A stretch of DNA of 64,000 nt from Lachancea thermotolerans CBS 6340. Its lineage: Eukaryota > Ascomycota > Saccharomycetes > Saccharomycetales > Saccharomycetaceae. A program made the translations under genes and the position numbers. The DNA lies in contig NC_013080.1 in NCBI RefSeq assembly GCF_000142805.1, forward strand, positions 248,001 through 312,000, given 5' to 3'. Below are positions 47,808-58,024 of this stretch, in pieces. A model generated the notes under the pieces. The model did no database searches. It was not told the origin of the DNA and was given only the letters and a program-made list of their open reading frames with translations. Each line of letters opens with the position of its first letter. Position 1 is the stretch's first letter.

Positions 47808-49730
47808 ATGGGGTACCTGGGCCGGAAGCATGGCCTCAAATCGTCTACTAACGTTCCTCCGGACGTCAACAATCCACCATTTTATATTCCGGTCAGGCCT
47901 ATTGCAAATAGGTACACCCTGATGCAGGAGCTAGGGAACGGCAGCTTCGGCTCCGTGACGCTGGCCAAACTAGCGGGCAGCGAGGGCGCGGACAAAGATG
48001 CCCGCGGGCAACACGACCACAAGAGGCTCGCCGCGTCAACGCGCCAGCATTACCACAATACACTGATGGATGACGCTGTGGTCCCCAGTATCGAGCAGGA
48101 AAACTACCACAACAAGCAGCGCGGCGTGCTGGCGATCAAGACCATGATGACCCGACTCCCAACACTCAACGATTACACGCGCGTACGTGAGGTCAAGTTC
48201 ATCCTCTCCATGCCAGCGCACAAAAATTTGGTACAGATATGGGAGCTTTTCATCGACGACATCAACTATCAGCTTCACATCGTCATGGAGTGCATGGAGC
48301 AGAACCTGTACCAGCTCATGAGGGCGCGCCGCAAGCGAGTGTTCTCGCTGCCCTCGTTAAAGTCGATTCTATCTCAAATTCTGGCTGGTGTGCGGCATAT
48401 TCATGCCCACAACTTTTTCCACCGTGATTTGAAGCCAGAGAACATCCTCATCTCGCCATCCAGTCATTATTTTAGCAAAGAATGGATTTTAGAAGGCCAC
48501 TACTCGGATAATTACGTGGTAAAGATTGCTGACTACGGTCTCGCCCGTCATATTACAAACAAGAGCCCCTACACAGCATACGTCTCCACTCGCTGGTATC
48601 GGTCGCCCGAAATCCTCCTTAGAAAAGGTCTCTATTCGAGGCCATTAGATATTTGGGCATTCGGATGCGTAGTTGTCGAGGTGGCGACATTCAGGCCCTT
48701 GTTCCCAGGTTCTGACGAGATGGATCAGATATGGAAAATTCTGGAGGTTCTTGGAACGCCTCACACGATGCCAGAATCGACACTGAGTGGCTATCATCCG
48801 CATGGCGGACTGTGGGAGAAAGCACAAGTGCTTGCCTCTAGGCTCAACCTAAAATTTCCTTACGTTGAAGGCGTAAGTATAGAGTCTATTATGGACAACC
48901 CACACTTACAACCATTATGCGACGTAGTAAAAGCCTGTTTGGTTTGGGATCCAAAGAAGAGGGCCACTGTTGACGAAATTTTCTGCATGCCCTACTTCGA
49001 AGAGGCCAAGCCCTGGGCTGAGCCTAAAGGCCTCAATGATTCCAATACGGACAACTGTCCTTTGAATGACGAGAACTTGAACAAGGGGCTTGGTTTGCGC
49101 CACTACTGGAGTGGCGGTCTCAACAGGGGCTCCAGGCACCCCCATGGGGAAAACGCATCCTTGGCGCCAATTGAGGTCGATTCAAACGGCGCAAAAATAC
49201 GAGGCCCCAAGGAAACTGAAATCTCGTTTCGCCAGTTTCTCAAAGAGTCACTACTTCCTCTTCCAATGTCAAAGGAAACCAGCCGCGGCAGCGACGGAAA
49301 TAGGCTGCACAACGAAGCCGGTCCAGAAGATGTTGCCGACCTGCCGCTTTCCGAAGACTCAGTTGCAAACATATCACCAGTATCGTCCCTCAACGATGCG
49401 GAAAACGTAGGCGTTTTAGAGCCGCCCGAGGTCGACGATAGTTTTGCCGCCTTTTTCGTTAGCAAATCGGCAGAATTTGAGTATCCTGCCGGCGCTGAGG
49501 TGGCAGCCGGAAACTTGGAGCCTAGCTACATCCATTATGGGGATTCGACGGATGATCGCATAATTCCTCATCATCGTTGTAACGTTTTGGATGACATGTC
49601 GGTGGATTCAAGCGGTTCGAACAGGGTTCCCCGAACGTTTGCAGTTCCCCGGATAAGTGAGGAATGCAACGTATCGGCGCAGGCAAGCCACAATCATAGT
49701 TTTTCGCACACAAATAGTCTCACTTTTTGA
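47808..49730 (+). CDS. IME2: Meiosis-inducing protein kinase Ime2
   Basis: 640 residues (yeast 645). Meiosis-specific CDK/MAPK-like kinase that drives meiotic S phase and Ndt80-dependent gene expression. VPPDVNNPPFYIP at about 16-28 is the family lead-in; glycine loop LGNGSFGSV at 42-50, catalytic lysine K111, HRDLKPEN at 205-212, and the activation loop TAY at 256-258 (T and Y both present) in SPYTAYVSTRWYRSPEILL. The DFG motif reads DYG (242-244), a tolerated change. The insertion between loop and lysine (about 55-105) is Ime2-typical. The C-terminal 270 residues are disordered and regulatory. URS1 and TATA precede it. Confidence 0.96.
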   Translation: MGYLGRKHGLKSSTNVPPDVNNPPFYIPVRPIANRYTLMQELGNGSFGSVTLAKLAGSEGADKDARGQHDHKRLAASTRQHYHNTLMDDAVVPSIEQENYHNKQRGVLAIKTMMTRLPTLNDYTRVREVKFILSMPAHKNLVQIWELFIDDINYQLHIVMECMEQNLYQLMRARRKRVFSLPSLKSILSQILAGVRHIHAHNFFHRDLKPENILISPSSHYFSKEWILEGHYSDNYVVKIADYGLARHITNKSPYTAYVSTRWYRSPEILLRKGLYSRPLDIWAFGCVVVEVATFRPLFPGSDEMDQIWKILEVLGTPHTMPESTLSGYHPHGGLWEKAQVLASRLNLKFPYVEGVSIESIMDNPHLQPLCDVVKACLVWDPKKRATVDEIFCMPYFEEAKPWAEPKGLNDSNTDNCPLNDENLNKGLGLRHYWSGGLNRGSRHPHGENASLAPIEVDSNGAKIRGPKETEISFRQFLKESLLPLPMSKETSRGSDGNRLHNEAGPEDVADLPLSEDSVANISPVSSLNDAENVGVLEPPEVDDSFAAFFVSKSAEFEYPAGAEVAAGNLEPSYIHYGDSTDDRIIPHHRCNVLDDMSVDSSGSNRVPRTFAVPRISEECNVSAQASHNHSFSHTNSLTF

Positions 49731-51165
49731 GATTTTTGCCGCCACGCTCCTTTTGAATCGTGCGTTCACTTTATTTTATTGCAAGTAGCATGTCAATGTT
49801 TATTACATCTAAGTTGAATGCAAGTAGAAATCAACGGTTTTCGGGAAAAGGATATTTTCTGCGAAACTCTAAATTCTGGAAAGAGGGGATGCGATGTGTA
49901 TGTGAGAGATGAGGAACTATGCCAAAAGCACTAGCGGTTTTTGGGGGGCCATTAGAGGTTGAAAGGTGAGCGTTCCGATCGCGGTGCACCGGCATTGAGG
50001 CCAAAAGGCCAATGATTTGACTTTGAAGGAGCTAAGAGCGAGCACCAACATCGGATATTTTTACAGCAAACAGTACGATAAGTAATATCATCACTGCTTG
50101 TTTGCATGCATTATGAAGTCGAACGAAGGAAAAACGGGTTCCAATTTTGAGCTTTCAAAGATGAGGATCTAAGAAGACAATCATTCGCACCCCAACTTCG
50201 TTGCTCTAGACCATCTTTCTATGGAATTTAGCTAGCATTTCGATAAGTTTCGCATCCCGGAGCCTCGAGGCAAGCGGAATCATTTTCCTTTCCTAATTTA
50301 TTTCTTCTTTGGTCGCGCTCCTCGGATAGCAAGTGACCGGCCATGCACTCAAGCCATGCCCTTTTCCGATTTCTCAAGCCTTCTAAATTGCACGGAGGTA
50401 TGAAGGGTCAGAGTGAGACAGAACTAGTAAAGCTAAGCTGATGCAGCAATCAGTACCATAATCGCGCTCGCTTAGCTCAAAACTTTCTACCGAGGGAACC
50501 CTGGCAATCGGAAAAATACCCGCAGCCATGCAAAGAATTCTATCGGAGCTTGGCCGGACTCCCTTCAATATCCGCGACTTCTCTCTTAACCACATGAAAC
50601 CTTAAACGACCTGTGTCGGGCGCTTAAATTTTCGTATTTGGTGATATGCTGGGTCATCGTTCCGCAATTGACGGATTATTGACATATCTTCGTACCTGGC
50701 ATATCGTAACAACAGCAAGAAAAGAACCCTAGAGATACTAGTGTGGTGTTGGACTAGGCCCCTCGTATTCAGATTGGTGGGAAGCTCGTTTGTCTGACAA
50801 GGACGCCGTTGGATTTTACAGTTCTCTGCCTGCGCGAAATTAGACTCGCAAGAACGCTTGAAACTGCAAGATTGTTCGTTTAGAAAAGAAAACTGGCTCA
50901 CTTGGTATTTGGGCACGGTACGAGAGCACAGATTTGCAGTCCGCTTGCTTGGGCCACAGAGCTAGCAAGGAGGGCGTTCGTATAATCAAATACAAGGTGG
51001 GAAACATCTCATTGGGCCATCCACCTAGTTTACCAAACAAGAACTACTAGTTACTTACACTTGAGGAACGAACCTTTTTTATAAAAACGCGCACCGAATT
51101 TGTGGGACGAGGGAAACCAGCACCTGTTTGCGTCTTCCGCCAGCTTTAAAAACGTTAAATCCGAG
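49731..51165. other. Long intergenic region IME2-SET3/4, no gene recognised
   Basis: 1.43 kb, the longest gene-free stretch of the window. All frames are short; the longest (50602-50916 minus, 104 codons, ATG at the start) reads MPKYQVSQFSFLNEQSC and looks random. No tRNA boxes or snoRNA boxes were found by eye. It may hold a long SET3/4 promoter, a non-coding RNA or the remains of a lost gene. Confidence 0.4.
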
Positions 51166-53421
51166 ATGGGTGGAAACGATATAAGCGAGCGCTCAGTGTA
51201 TGAAGATGCTTCTGCACTTCTGATGCTTTCAAGAGGCAAGGACTCTTCGACCAACCACACACCACTACAAGATATCAAGCAGCCTATTGGCTCTCCGGGT
51301 CTTCGCTCGAGTTCGCAGGTACACTCTGAACCGCGGTCTCCGCTCACTAGCGGAGATGTCCGCAGCAGAGCTTCATCTATATCTCTGATTCAGCACAACT
51401 CCACGGCATCGCCCGGCCCGGCGTATGCAACCCTCTCGGCGGAAGATGAAGACGGACTATCTAGCAGGATGCATGAAAAGACGGAAAGCCCGAGCTCGCG
51501 TTCTAACTCGAACAAAGGAATAGTTGCTGCTGCTGCTTTGGCGGCGGCTGCTACTGTCCCGCTACCTCTAAGAAAGCAAGATCCGGAGCATCGAGAAAGC
51601 AAACACAATTCAAGGAAGTCAGACCATTCAGAGCAAAGGCCAAAACGCTCGTGGCCTGTTCCAAACTCATACGTTGTCGATCCGGACTCCGGAATAATTA
51701 CCTGCATTTGTGGCTATGACGATGATGACGGCTTTACTATTCAATGCGACCACTGTAACAGGTGGCAGCACGCAATATGTCATGGCATCCGGAATATCGA
51801 AACAGCTCCTGATGACTATCTTTGTAGCAACTGCCATCCCAGGAAGTTGGATGTCAAGAGAGCTAAAAGAAAACAACAGGAAAGGCTTAATCCTCGCAAC
51901 AACAAAAAAAGGCGCAAGAGCAGCCAAGGTGAGGAAAGCAGTGGAAAGAGCAACTCTTCGCATGCCAGTGATTCCGCAAACACTTCGGTGAATAATCTAG
52001 GAGGCAATGAGGTTGCTTCTTCTGCGGAGCTGAAACCTACTCAGAGACATCTTAACTCTTTGGAGCATCACCCTGTTGTTTATGTCCCTTTGACTGCCAA
52101 TGATTTTAAAGACAGATACGTTGAAATGTTTGTTGAAAGACATTGTGATGACGACTGGGTATTGCCATACAGCCATAGGATATTCCAGCCAGTACCGCTG
52201 GAGGTCAAGTCTTGCTCTGAAAGCTCTCGTTCGTTCACCGGTCTGCCGAAATTGGGTCTTTTCGCAAAACAACCTTGTACCGTCGGCTCTTATATTGAAG
52301 AAGTGGTTGGAGAAGTGGATTTTACCAAGAAGTATTATGGTGATTCAAGGAATAATTATAGGGTGTGCGGGACCGCAAAACCAAAGGTGTTCATTCATCC
52401 CCACTGGCCAATCTATATTGATTGTAGATTGTCTGGAAACCTCACCCGATTCATAAGAAGAGGTTGCCAGCCAAATGTCGAGCTGGTGTCGGTCCACCTT
52501 AACGGTGACGCTCCACAGGTTAAGTTTGTGCTTCGGGCGCTTAAGGATATAGGAGATGGTGACGAACTTCAAATTGGTTGGCAGTGGGATCTCAGGCATC
52601 CTATTTGGCATCTAATTAAGGGAGACAACAAAAGTGTGGATTCTTTGGACGATCCTGATAAATTCACGCTCGTACATTCTGTCGATACGATTCTGAGCTG
52701 CGCCGATTGCGCTTGTGGGGCCCATAACCGAGACTGCTATCTGCTTAAGGTCAAGAAGTTCTCACAGTCCCTGATAAAGTCTGTCAAGTCTAAAATGAAT
52801 GGCCGGTACAAACTCAACGAAGTCCTTCAAAATGCGCAGAACAAAAACAAAAAGTTACAAACACCCATCCTTTCAAGACTGGCGCATGAGGCGATCAGCA
52901 ACGCTGCGCGTGCAAACGAACTTTTGGTTGATTTTCATGCTGCGAAGCTGAAGTATCTCAAAGAAGAGGGCATACCTGTTTCTCAGCTAATCAGTCGGCA
53001 GCCTTCGCTTTCAGATACTGAAAACTTTGATCATGCTAAGCCTTTCAAGCTCTACTTGGTGAATAAGCACTTTACTACTCTTCGTGGTGGGGGCGAACAA
53101 GAGAACCATCGACCCTCCATTACTACTGGCACTTCTAATTCGTTGAGATACGATGAATCTCACATCACAGATCTAAAATCTTTGCCACTACCTGTGGAAC
53201 TTCAGTTACCTCGCTTATCCTCGATGGGCGAAAAAGCTCTTAGCATAAGAGAAAACTCAAATGGAGATGTCGCGCCCGAACTGAGCACAAAGGCACCTGT
53301 CACGCCGAGCGTTGCATTACCTGCTGTGGCGGTTGCAGCAGGCCCTGCTATTAATTCACGCCACACACTCAAAAAGAAGTTGAGTTTTGCAGATTACAAG
53401 AAAAAGATGAAGCCTATTTAG
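51166..53421 (+). CDS. SET3: PHD- and SET-domain protein Set3/Set4
   Basis: 751 residues, about the length of S. cerevisiae Set3. Set3 is the defining subunit of the Set3C/Hos2 histone deacetylase complex. A PHD finger (CICGYDDDDGFTIQCDHCNR through YLCSNCHP, about residues 179-225) binds methylated H3K4 in the family; the SET domain lies at about 360-480 (FAKQPCTVGSYIEEVVGEVD, CRLSGNLTRFIRRGCQPNVE) and lacks the usual catalytic NHS motif, reading GCQPN, as in the inactive yeast Set3. A C-terminal helical region follows. The frame opens at a TTG (51100); the first ATG is 51166. SET3 and SET4 are duplicates in S. cerevisiae; neighbours here match both. Confidence 0.94.
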   Translation: MGGNDISERSVYEDASALLMLSRGKDSSTNHTPLQDIKQPIGSPGLRSSSQVHSEPRSPLTSGDVRSRASSISLIQHNSTASPGPAYATLSAEDEDGLSSRMHEKTESPSSRSNSNKGIVAAAALAAAATVPLPLRKQDPEHRESKHNSRKSDHSEQRPKRSWPVPNSYVVDPDSGIITCICGYDDDDGFTIQCDHCNRWQHAICHGIRNIETAPDDYLCSNCHPRKLDVKRAKRKQQERLNPRNNKKRRKSSQGEESSGKSNSSHASDSANTSVNNLGGNEVASSAELKPTQRHLNSLEHHPVVYVPLTANDFKDRYVEMFVERHCDDDWVLPYSHRIFQPVPLEVKSCSESSRSFTGLPKLGLFAKQPCTVGSYIEEVVGEVDFTKKYYGDSRNNYRVCGTAKPKVFIHPHWPIYIDCRLSGNLTRFIRRGCQPNVELVSVHLNGDAPQVKFVLRALKDIGDGDELQIGWQWDLRHPIWHLIKGDNKSVDSLDDPDKFTLVHSVDTILSCADCACGAHNRDCYLLKVKKFSQSLIKSVKSKMNGRYKLNEVLQNAQNKNKKLQTPILSRLAHEAISNAARANELLVDFHAAKLKYLKEEGIPVSQLISRQPSLSDTENFDHAKPFKLYLVNKHFTTLRGGGEQENHRPSITTGTSNSLRYDESHITDLKSLPLPVELQLPRLSSMGEKALSIRENSNGDVAPELSTKAPVTPSVALPAVAVAAGPAINSRHTLKKKLSFADYKKKMKPI

Positions 53422-53687
53422 TGCTCCGTTTGAGTTATATGGACAAGCGTAATACGCCTTAGCTGCTGGTAGGTTAGCCCTGAATGAACTTATATTAAAT
53501 TGTGTATTATCGGAGCAGTTTTGAGGAGTACATTTGTACTCATCATTTTGTATAATATAGGTTGAGACTTGAACCATCAAAATTTTCCAGAAACGAGCTT
53601 GGAATGGTGCGGTAACAAAAGACAATAAACAGGGAAACCTTCCGGATTTCCTACATACTTGACAGATCAAGGTACCATACGCTTAAC

Positions 53688-54095
53688 ATGGCTCATAGGG
53701 CTTTATTCCAGGTCATTTTCACAGGCGCTCAGGTGTTTGGCAGAGCATTCTCTGAAGCTTACAAACAAGCTGCAGTCCAAGCTACCAAGACTGGAGCCAA
53801 CGCCGCCAGAGCGGGGGCTGCCAAAGCTGAATACGGCGGAATCACGCTTGATGAAAGTTGCAAAATTTTGAATATTGAGAATGAAGCTGATATGGCAAGC
53901 CCCGAGAAGATCGAGGAGCGCTTCAAGTACCTATTCGATGTCAACGACAAGGAGAAAGGCGGCAGCTTCTATTTGCAAAGCAAGATTTACAGGGCGGCTG
54001 AGAGGCTGAAATACGAGCTCGCGGAAAAACAGCAAGTCGACAAAGCGGCGGAAGGGCAGAAGGGGCCCGAAAAGCCGCCGTCTGCGGAACAGTGA
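53688..54095 (+). CDS. PAM16: TIM23 import motor subunit Pam16
   Basis: 135 residues (yeast 149). Inner-membrane-associated J-like protein that pairs with Pam18 and restrains its stimulation of mitochondrial Hsp70. MAHRALFQVIFTGAQVFGRA is the conserved N-terminus; the J-like domain (about 52-115) has ITLDESCKILNI and FDVNDKEKGGSFYLQSKIYR, with DKE in place of the HPD of true J proteins. The C-terminal tail is Lys/Glu/Pro-rich. ATG at 53688. In S. cerevisiae PAM16 follows SET4 (YJL105W-YJL104W), as it does here. Confidence 0.97.
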   Translation: MAHRALFQVIFTGAQVFGRAFSEAYKQAAVQATKTGANAARAGAAKAEYGGITLDESCKILNIENEADMASPEKIEERFKYLFDVNDKEKGGSFYLQSKIYRAAERLKYELAEKQQVDKAAEGQKGPEKPPSAEQ

Positions 54096-54960
54096 TCATA
54101 GACTTCCCTCTCACGCAAGAGATATTGGAGCACTCGGGACCAGTGGGAGTCGAGCATATGATGTCGAGCGGGCATTTCTTAGGAGCGTTTGCACAGCGTT
54201 GCGCCGGCGCCTGCCCCCTCATGTAATTAGCATTTGTCTGTAAATAGGAAATTCCGGTTGTCGCACCGCGGAAGTTACAAATTCAATAAGAACCAAGTCC
54301 AGGAGATAAGATCGATCACTACGAAGACTGAATGAATGTACTGGCATGAAGGAGGGCACAACGGGTAAACCCAAACTCTCAGAGCGCATTACACGCTCCT
54401 CTGGATAGCATGCACTCCCAGGCCTCTAGAGGCCCGGGCTCCCTCATAGCAGAAGATAATCTAAGAAACCGGAAACGAAATGGACTTTGTGGCCACCCTG
54501 TTTGGGAGTGGTCAAAGCCCATTCAGCTATGGGTTATTGCTTGAATTAACCGTCAAGTACCAGTATCAACTTAAGCAAGGCCCCAACTTTTGCCCGAAGA
54601 CGAAAGCCACAAACCTCGCTCTTTAATACACAGACGATCAAAACATTCGGTTTCTATAAAAAATTGTAATTAATATTATCTTGAGATAGTATTAACCACT
54701 ACTGATGATTGGTTTCTTAAAAGGATCAGAAGATGGTAGGTTATGCTATCTAACAACGCCTTTTTATAGTTATAAAATTTTTAAAATATGTTACCCGACC
54801 CATGATGATACTATATTAGGGTATAGACAAGTGGTCTAAACCTAACATGAAGGCATATTTACGAGGACACTTGAGCTAGCTGCTGCGAAACGGTGCCCTT
54901 GACAATGAGCTCGCCTGTGCGAGAGTCCGGGGTTTTGTAGGTTCTAATTTAGAGAACATC
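54096..54960. other. Intergenic region PAM16-LEE1-like, AT-rich palindromic segment
   Basis: 865 bases without a gene. Bases 54600-54880 are markedly AT-rich, with an imperfect palindrome at 54672-54693 (arms of 10, one mismatch, 2-base centre), TGATGA words at about 54705 and 54806, and an A/T run TATAAAATTTTTAAAATATG near 54770. A replication origin, a snoRNA or plain convergent 3' sequence are all possible; none is proven. S. cerevisiae has GSM1 between PAM16 and MEF2; it is absent here. Confidence 0.4.
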
Positions 54961-56298
54961 TTATAGCTTAATGAAATCGGCGTCCAGTTCATCGCTTGAA
55001 ATGTCAGATGACCCAGTGCTTGAAACTTCACTTGAAGATACATCATCGGTTGACGATCCTGGTTCTAGCTGGAGTGCAGGGACGGCTTCAGTGGTGAATT
55101 TTTCACCAGGTCCGTCTTTAATGTTGATGCTTTGTTGCTTGGTTCGCAGTCCATACCAGGAGCTATTAGGCGCTCTGTGATCCTTCTCCCGTGCCGGAGG
55201 GAGCAAGAGGCAGCTGGACGGTATATCTATAAGTGCGACAGCTCTTTCGTCTGGCAAGACCTTGCGTTCAATATGCGGGAACTTACAATGGTTGAGGAAA
55301 CAAGTAGAAGTGTAGTTTGAGTCGGGGCACTCCAGGTAGTGCGGAAACTTGCAGTGAAGCCCGCGATAACAGAATCCCATATGAGCAAACTGCCTGCAAA
55401 CAGGGTAAGAAGAATTCACGATTGTTGAGTGGATGTAACGACAGCAAACAGCACTATCTTGCTCGCGGCTCTGGGTCCATTGTTCCGCGCCGCGCTCAAA
55501 TTTACATGAGCGCTGAGCAAAATCCTTGCAATGCGGGGTCACATACTCATTCCCTAATTTGTGGGATAGCCGGCATTTGCTTCCGTATTTACAATTGTCG
55601 CTAGCCAAAAAATCCTTGCAAGCCGCTATGTTGCGCGGATCATGCACAAATTTGCAGTTGGCGTTGGTGCATATCCCTAGCTTGCTAAAGAACTTGCAGT
55701 AAGTAGCATAGGATCCGAGGTTTTTGGCTGTAGCACATATCCGGTATGAGTTTTTGCTCCACTGATATTTGTGTGAATTCCAATAGACCTTGGGCAGCTG
55801 CTCGTATAAAGTCGCGCTCCTCCCCAAGATATTGACTTGCCACTCCAAAAATCCGTCGTAGTCTTCTTTGCTAGCCCCCATTGACGCCAGGGTTCGCGGA
55901 AATTCCGTATCATGCTGCTTGAGCGCCGAAACCTCGAGATTTGTGAGGCTCACATTTTCAAGAACCGCGCCGAGCTTATGGACTTGAAAGATCCTGGAGT
56001 TGCCTAGGTTATCGGTCACCGCACAGAGGTCTAATTCGGGGTTGTTCTGGAGCAAATCCCATGCTCTTTTAAACTTTGTCACCGCAGTCTCATAATCAGT
56101 CTTGACACTATCGCGCCATTTCTGGACAGCTACTCTTTTTTCTTGGATTTTATCAACAACCTTGACCTTGTTTCCTCGGCCAACTCGTTTGTACCTCAGT
56201 CTCGCCTTGTCTAAAGTTAAGTCAAAATAGTCATTTATCTCTTGATCCAATCTTTCGAGTTTTGCAAGTAACTCTGTCTTCCCTATATCAGAACTCAT
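54961..56298 (-). CDS. LEE1: CCCH zinc-finger protein, Lee1-like
   Basis: 445 residues. An N-terminal helical, charged region (about 1-120) precedes a set of CCCH fingers at about 198-345: CKFFSKLGICTNANCKFVH, CKDFLASDNCKYGSKCRLSH, a third with a 20-residue insertion (CKDFAQRSCKFERG...CCRYIH), CRQFAHMGFCYRGLHCKFPH and CPDSNYTSTCFLNHCKFPH. This is the organisation of the ZC3H3/Lee1 group of RNA-binding proteins; yeast Lee1 (301 aa, function unknown) is the closest I recall, but the match is by pattern only. The C-terminus is Ser/Asp-rich. Divergent from RQT4 across 160 bp. The gene symbol is tentative. Confidence 0.6.
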   Translation of the reverse strand: MSSDIGKTELLAKLERLDQEINDYFDLTLDKARLRYKRVGRGNKVKVVDKIQEKRVAVQKWRDSVKTDYETAVTKFKRAWDLLQNNPELDLCAVTDNLGNSRIFQVHKLGAVLENVSLTNLEVSALKQHDTEFPRTLASMGASKEDYDGFLEWQVNILGRSATLYEQLPKVYWNSHKYQWSKNSYRICATAKNLGSYATYCKFFSKLGICTNANCKFVHDPRNIAACKDFLASDNCKYGSKCRLSHKLGNEYVTPHCKDFAQRSCKFERGAEQWTQSREQDSAVCCRYIHSTIVNSSYPVCRQFAHMGFCYRGLHCKFPHYLECPDSNYTSTCFLNHCKFPHIERKVLPDERAVALIDIPSSCLLLPPAREKDHRAPNSSWYGLRTKQQSINIKDGPGEKFTTEAVPALQLEPGSSTDDVSSSEVSSTGSSDISSDELDADFIKL

Positions 56299-56458
56299 TT
56301 AGAAGGTGTTATTAAGTTGTTCTCCTAAGCTGCTGGGTGACTCGTCAGAATATTCATTGTCCATTGATTTGTTTCGTTAATTTCATTATACTTAGGAAGG
56401 GAAATTAAATTGAGAAGAGGAAAACATTATTCGCAATGATAACTAGTAAATAAGCAAA

Positions 56459-58024
56459 ATGGGCAAAAGCAGTGCGATTAGTTTCGCAGTAAGGGAGATT
56501 CCCCACATTATACCGATAGATGAAGAAAGCGCGCGTCAACTATGCGAGCAGATCCTATCAGAGTATGGAGAAGACCCGCAAGCTATCGCTGAGAAGTTTA
56601 TGGACATCTTGGGTCCAGAGGATGCTTCATTGAACTTTGTACTACAGTTTACCGAAAAGCTCAGCCATGAAGAGAGTGAAAAGGCTTCGAAAAGCGCCTT
56701 GTCTCCCAAACCCAGCACAAAGAATGATACTTTCGCCTCCAGGTCTGGCCGCCAGGGCGTGAATAAACCCGAGTCCGCGGAACTGCGAAAAAGCGAAGAA
56801 CCAAGTGGCGTCCCCGCGGCACCCAAAGCCAATGCACCAAGAAAAGCAGTTGTTCGTCCAAGCACGAGACCCAACCCCAAAGAAAGCTCCAAAAAGGCCT
56901 CCAAAACGAGGAAAGTGCAAAGTTTAACGGAAATTGATGATATTCTTAAAGCGCTAGAGCTTGAACAGACTGAATCAGATCCAACTAAATATGCCTGCAA
57001 CTGCCAAGGCACTAGACACCCACTTTTCGAAGTCGCACCAAACTGCTTATCATGCGGCAAAATCATCTGTTTAAGAGAAGGCCTCAACCTGAACCATTGC
57101 ACTTTCTGTCACACTGAATTTTTGTCAGCGGAAGAAAGGGCACAGATTATCGAGGTTTTGAACCAAGAAAAACAAGACCTGGAGTCATCAAAACCTGTAG
57201 CCGCTCTCGAGAAACCCAAAAAACCAAAAGGTTATAAAATTACTTCCGGCGCGGGAACAAACCTCTTCTCAGAGCAGGACAAACTTTTTGATAGGGTCGA
57301 AAAGGAGAGGCAGCGGGAACTAAAGAGAGCTGAAGTACTTGAAGGTATTGATAAAGAACAAAGCAAGGCTATGCATTCTCAAAACGGTGAAGACAACGCG
57401 GATCCAGAGCTAAAAGTTGCTCAAGAAAGACTCGAGAAGCTGTTACATTTCCAAGATACTTCTGCTCAGCGTACCAAAATCATTGATAACGCCAGTGACT
57501 TTAGTATGAGCAATGATGGGAGCGTATGGGGTAGTGCTCAAGATCGTGCTTTGTTGCTCAAAAAGCAGCAGAGGAATATGAGGAGGTGGGAAAAACTTGA
57601 GCGCGAGCGTCACGGCGGTCGGGACAAAGTCGTAATGGACTTGAGTATAGGGAAGGATGGTAAAGTTACAATGACGGAAGCTAGACGTGCCCCCAAAACA
57701 GCTCACGCTTTTGATGAAGAAAACGTTGAGGACATAAGTGACGAAGAAGACCTGCAAGATCTGCAGGAGATTACCGAGCTTAAAAGCACTCTTATGGATG
57801 AGAAAAAAAGGATAGACAAGGACTTAGAATCGAATGTTTGGGACCCTGAAAAAGACAAGAAGCAATTTCAAAAACCTGTATACGTGAACAACGAAAGCGA
57901 AATCAGCCCTGAGAAAGGCAAGCCGGAAAAAGACGGTACTAGAGATCGTGGGTGGAAGAATAGGGTTCAGATTAGTCAAGGTGACGAGAACTCTTTGGAA
58001 CAGAACATCCTCGCTGTTCTTTAA
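56459..58024 (+). CDS. RQT4: Ribosome quality-control trigger subunit Rqt4 (ASC-1/TRIP4 family)
   Basis: 521 residues (yeast YKR023W 530). Subunit of the RQT complex with Slh1 and Cue3, which splits collided ribosomes. The zinc finger typical of TRIP4/ASC-1 lies at about 179-220: CNCQGTRHPLF, CLSCGKIICLREG, CTFCHTEF. Before it is a Lys/Ala-rich linker and an N-terminal region (IIPIDEESARQLCEQILSEY); after it come charged helices (LFDRVEKERQRELKRAEVL) and the motif ASDFSMSNDGSVWGSAQDRA. In S. cerevisiae it is followed by DBP7, RPC37 and GCN3, as here. Confidence 0.93.
   Translation: MGKSSAISFAVREIPHIIPIDEESARQLCEQILSEYGEDPQAIAEKFMDILGPEDASLNFVLQFTEKLSHEESEKASKSALSPKPSTKNDTFASRSGRQGVNKPESAELRKSEEPSGVPAAPKANAPRKAVVRPSTRPNPKESSKKASKTRKVQSLTEIDDILKALELEQTESDPTKYACNCQGTRHPLFEVAPNCLSCGKIICLREGLNLNHCTFCHTEFLSAEERAQIIEVLNQEKQDLESSKPVAALEKPKKPKGYKITSGAGTNLFSEQDKLFDRVEKERQRELKRAEVLEGIDKEQSKAMHSQNGEDNADPELKVAQERLEKLLHFQDTSAQRTKIIDNASDFSMSNDGSVWGSAQDRALLLKKQQRNMRRWEKLERERHGGRDKVVMDLSIGKDGKVTMTEARRAPKTAHAFDEENVEDISDEEDLQDLQEITELKSTLMDEKKRIDKDLESNVWDPEKDKKQFQKPVYVNNESEISPEKGKPEKDGTRDRGWKNRVQISQGDENSLEQNILAVL

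Noticed and set aside
47843-47898. TACTAAC followed by CAG near the IME2 start, suggesting an intron
   Set aside because: The Ime2 family lead-in VPPDVNNPP is encoded straight through, so the sequence is coding.
51046-51065. ACTTAC word resembling the 5' end of U1 snRNA
   Set aside because: Only a short match; no U1 stem-loop or Sm site follows.
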